Assembly (NCBI GenBank): GCA_019114885.1
Contig: DXEQ01000240.1
Span: 1 to 7,058, forward strand
DNA from: Candidatus Anaerobutyricum stercoripullorum
GTDB taxonomy: Bacteria; Bacillota; Clostridia; Lachnospirales; Lachnospiraceae
Reading direction: 5' to 3'
DNA: 7,058 bases
Below, one piece after another: positions 6,641 through 7,058 of this stretch (within the stretch, counting starts at the first letter, position 1; every line of letters begins with the position of its first letter). Below the pieces are notes generated by a model. That model saw nothing but the letters and a program-made list of their open reading frames with translations. It was not told where the DNA came from and ran no database searches. Both the position numbers and the translations under genes were made by a program.

Positions 6641-6801
6641 AGTGTACTGACCCGTTCATTTTCAGCATAATGGCGAAGAATGCGTTTTCATGCTGCAAGG
6701 CGGAAGAATGAGGCGTAGTGGGCGCTGCGCCGATTGATGACAACACCGCAGATGGAAATGCAGACAAGTCATTATGCGAAATGTGAGCAGGTTAGTACAC
6801 T
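6641..6801. mobile_element. 161-bp palindromic, MITE-like element with terminal inverted repeats
   Basis: The left end (6641-6672, beginning AGTGTACTGACC) matches the reverse complement of the right end (6770-6801, ending GGTTAGTACACT) at 25 of 32 positions without gaps. The first eight bases are identical, as are the innermost eight (GCATAATG). A second matching pair lies inside: TGCGTTTTCATGCTGC (6681-6696) against GCAGATGGAAATGCA (6748-6762), with two substitutions and one gap. The centre holds GGCGC-T-GCGCC (6721-6731). The whole is therefore one long imperfect hairpin centred near 6721-6726. It has no protein of its own. This architecture fits a non-autonomous miniature transposable element or a REP/BIME-like repeat; an RNA regulatory leader is the alternative. 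No clear target-site duplication is seen beyond the ends. It stops 11 nt before the ribosome binding site of the next gene, so any promoter for that gene lies inside or upstream of the element. Confidence 0.65.
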
Positions 6802-6824
6802 AGAGCAGAAGAAAGGAGAAAGAG

Positions 6825-7058
6825 ATGAGGAAACGATTGACAGCCATATTGCTGAGCCTGTCGCTGGCGCTGGGACTGGCGCCGCAGATACCGGCCAGCG
6901 CGGCGGAGAACATCGAGTTTTATTATGAACAAGATGGAGTAACGAGAAAAGGTCTGAAATCCATCGAGATCGACCCGTATACCTACTATAACGTGGGAGA
7001 TGAGGACGGCGGAACCGTGGTGGATGTGACTTTCTTACGGAATCTGGTAGAGGACGAG
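6825..7058 (+). CDS. Secreted protein with signal peptide, N-terminal 78 residues (partial)
   Basis: The gene starts at ATG 6825, with AAGGAG (6813-6818) 6 nt before it, and runs off the window without a stop. Residues 1-26 form a classic Sec signal peptide: MRKR, a Leu/Ala-rich core (residues 5-19), and a PASA-A cleavage site predicted after Ala26. No lipobox Cys is present, so release or a C-terminal surface anchor is expected rather than lipidation. The mature start is acidic and Tyr-rich (EFYYEQ, DPYTYYNVGDEDGG). No known domain is recognised in the 52 mature residues visible. It lies downstream of the LytTR regulator and the palindromic element; control by that regulator is possible but unproven. 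Confidence 0.85.
   Translation, partial: MRKRLTAILLSLSLALGLAPQIPASAAENIEFYYEQDGVTRKGLKSIEIDPYTYYNVGDEDGGTVVDVTFLRNLVEDE

Noticed and set aside
6734..6928. 64-codon + strand frame starting inside the palindromic element
   Set aside because: It overlaps the signal-peptide gene out of frame, has no ribosome binding site, and the overlapping gene is clearly the coding one.
1..7058. CRISPR array, tRNA or rRNA genes
   Set aside because: No regularly spaced repeats, cloverleaf-like segments or conserved rRNA stretches were seen on either strand.

Overview
The window reads as a chromosomal stretch from a Firmicute, most likely a gut Clostridia of the Lachnospiraceae type. This is inferred from the strong AGGAGG-type ribosome binding sites, roughly balanced GC, the MarR–ABC–ABC arrangement, and an AgrC/LytTR-like two-component pair with a GHKL kinase. 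No species marker is present, so the assignment stays at that level.

Left part (1–3920, + strand): a tightly packed operon. It holds the last 67 residues of a probable MarR-family regulator, then two half-transporters of an ABC multidrug-type exporter. Both gene junctions overlap by 8 nt, and both downstream genes have a good Shine-Dalgarno sequence inside the upstream gene. The two ATPase domains complement each other. The first has degenerate catalytic residues (alanine in Walker A, Asp after Walker B, Gln in the H-loop). The second has a consensus set but an altered signature motif. This is the pattern of a heterodimeric exporter with one consensus and one degenerate ATP site. A long hairpin at 3874–3920 ends the operon and also serves the convergent kinase gene.

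Middle (3961–6538): a two-component system split into divergent genes. On the − strand is a membrane sensor kinase with an extracytoplasmic domain, about five hydrophobic helices after it, and an AgrC-like GHKL catalytic region. On the + strand is a LytTR-type response regulator with a GTG start. The 193-bp gap between them carries a plausible promoter for each gene, an imperfect palindrome at the predicted kinase start site, and repeated TGACA motifs in front of the regulator. The kinase reading frame extends back to an ATG with an ideal ribosome binding site, but an in-frame TGA at codon 17 interrupts the N-terminal hydrophobic helix. The kinase is therefore either inactivated, started late without its export helix, or affected by a sequencing error.

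Right part (6539–7058): about 100 nt of weakly structured sequence, then a 161-bp palindromic element with 32-bp imperfect terminal inverted repeats. It looks like a MITE or other non-coding repeat and sits directly in front of the ribosome binding site of a secreted-protein gene that runs off the window. The main points for a second look are the nonsense codon in the kinase and this element. I do not see a clearly new multi-gene system.
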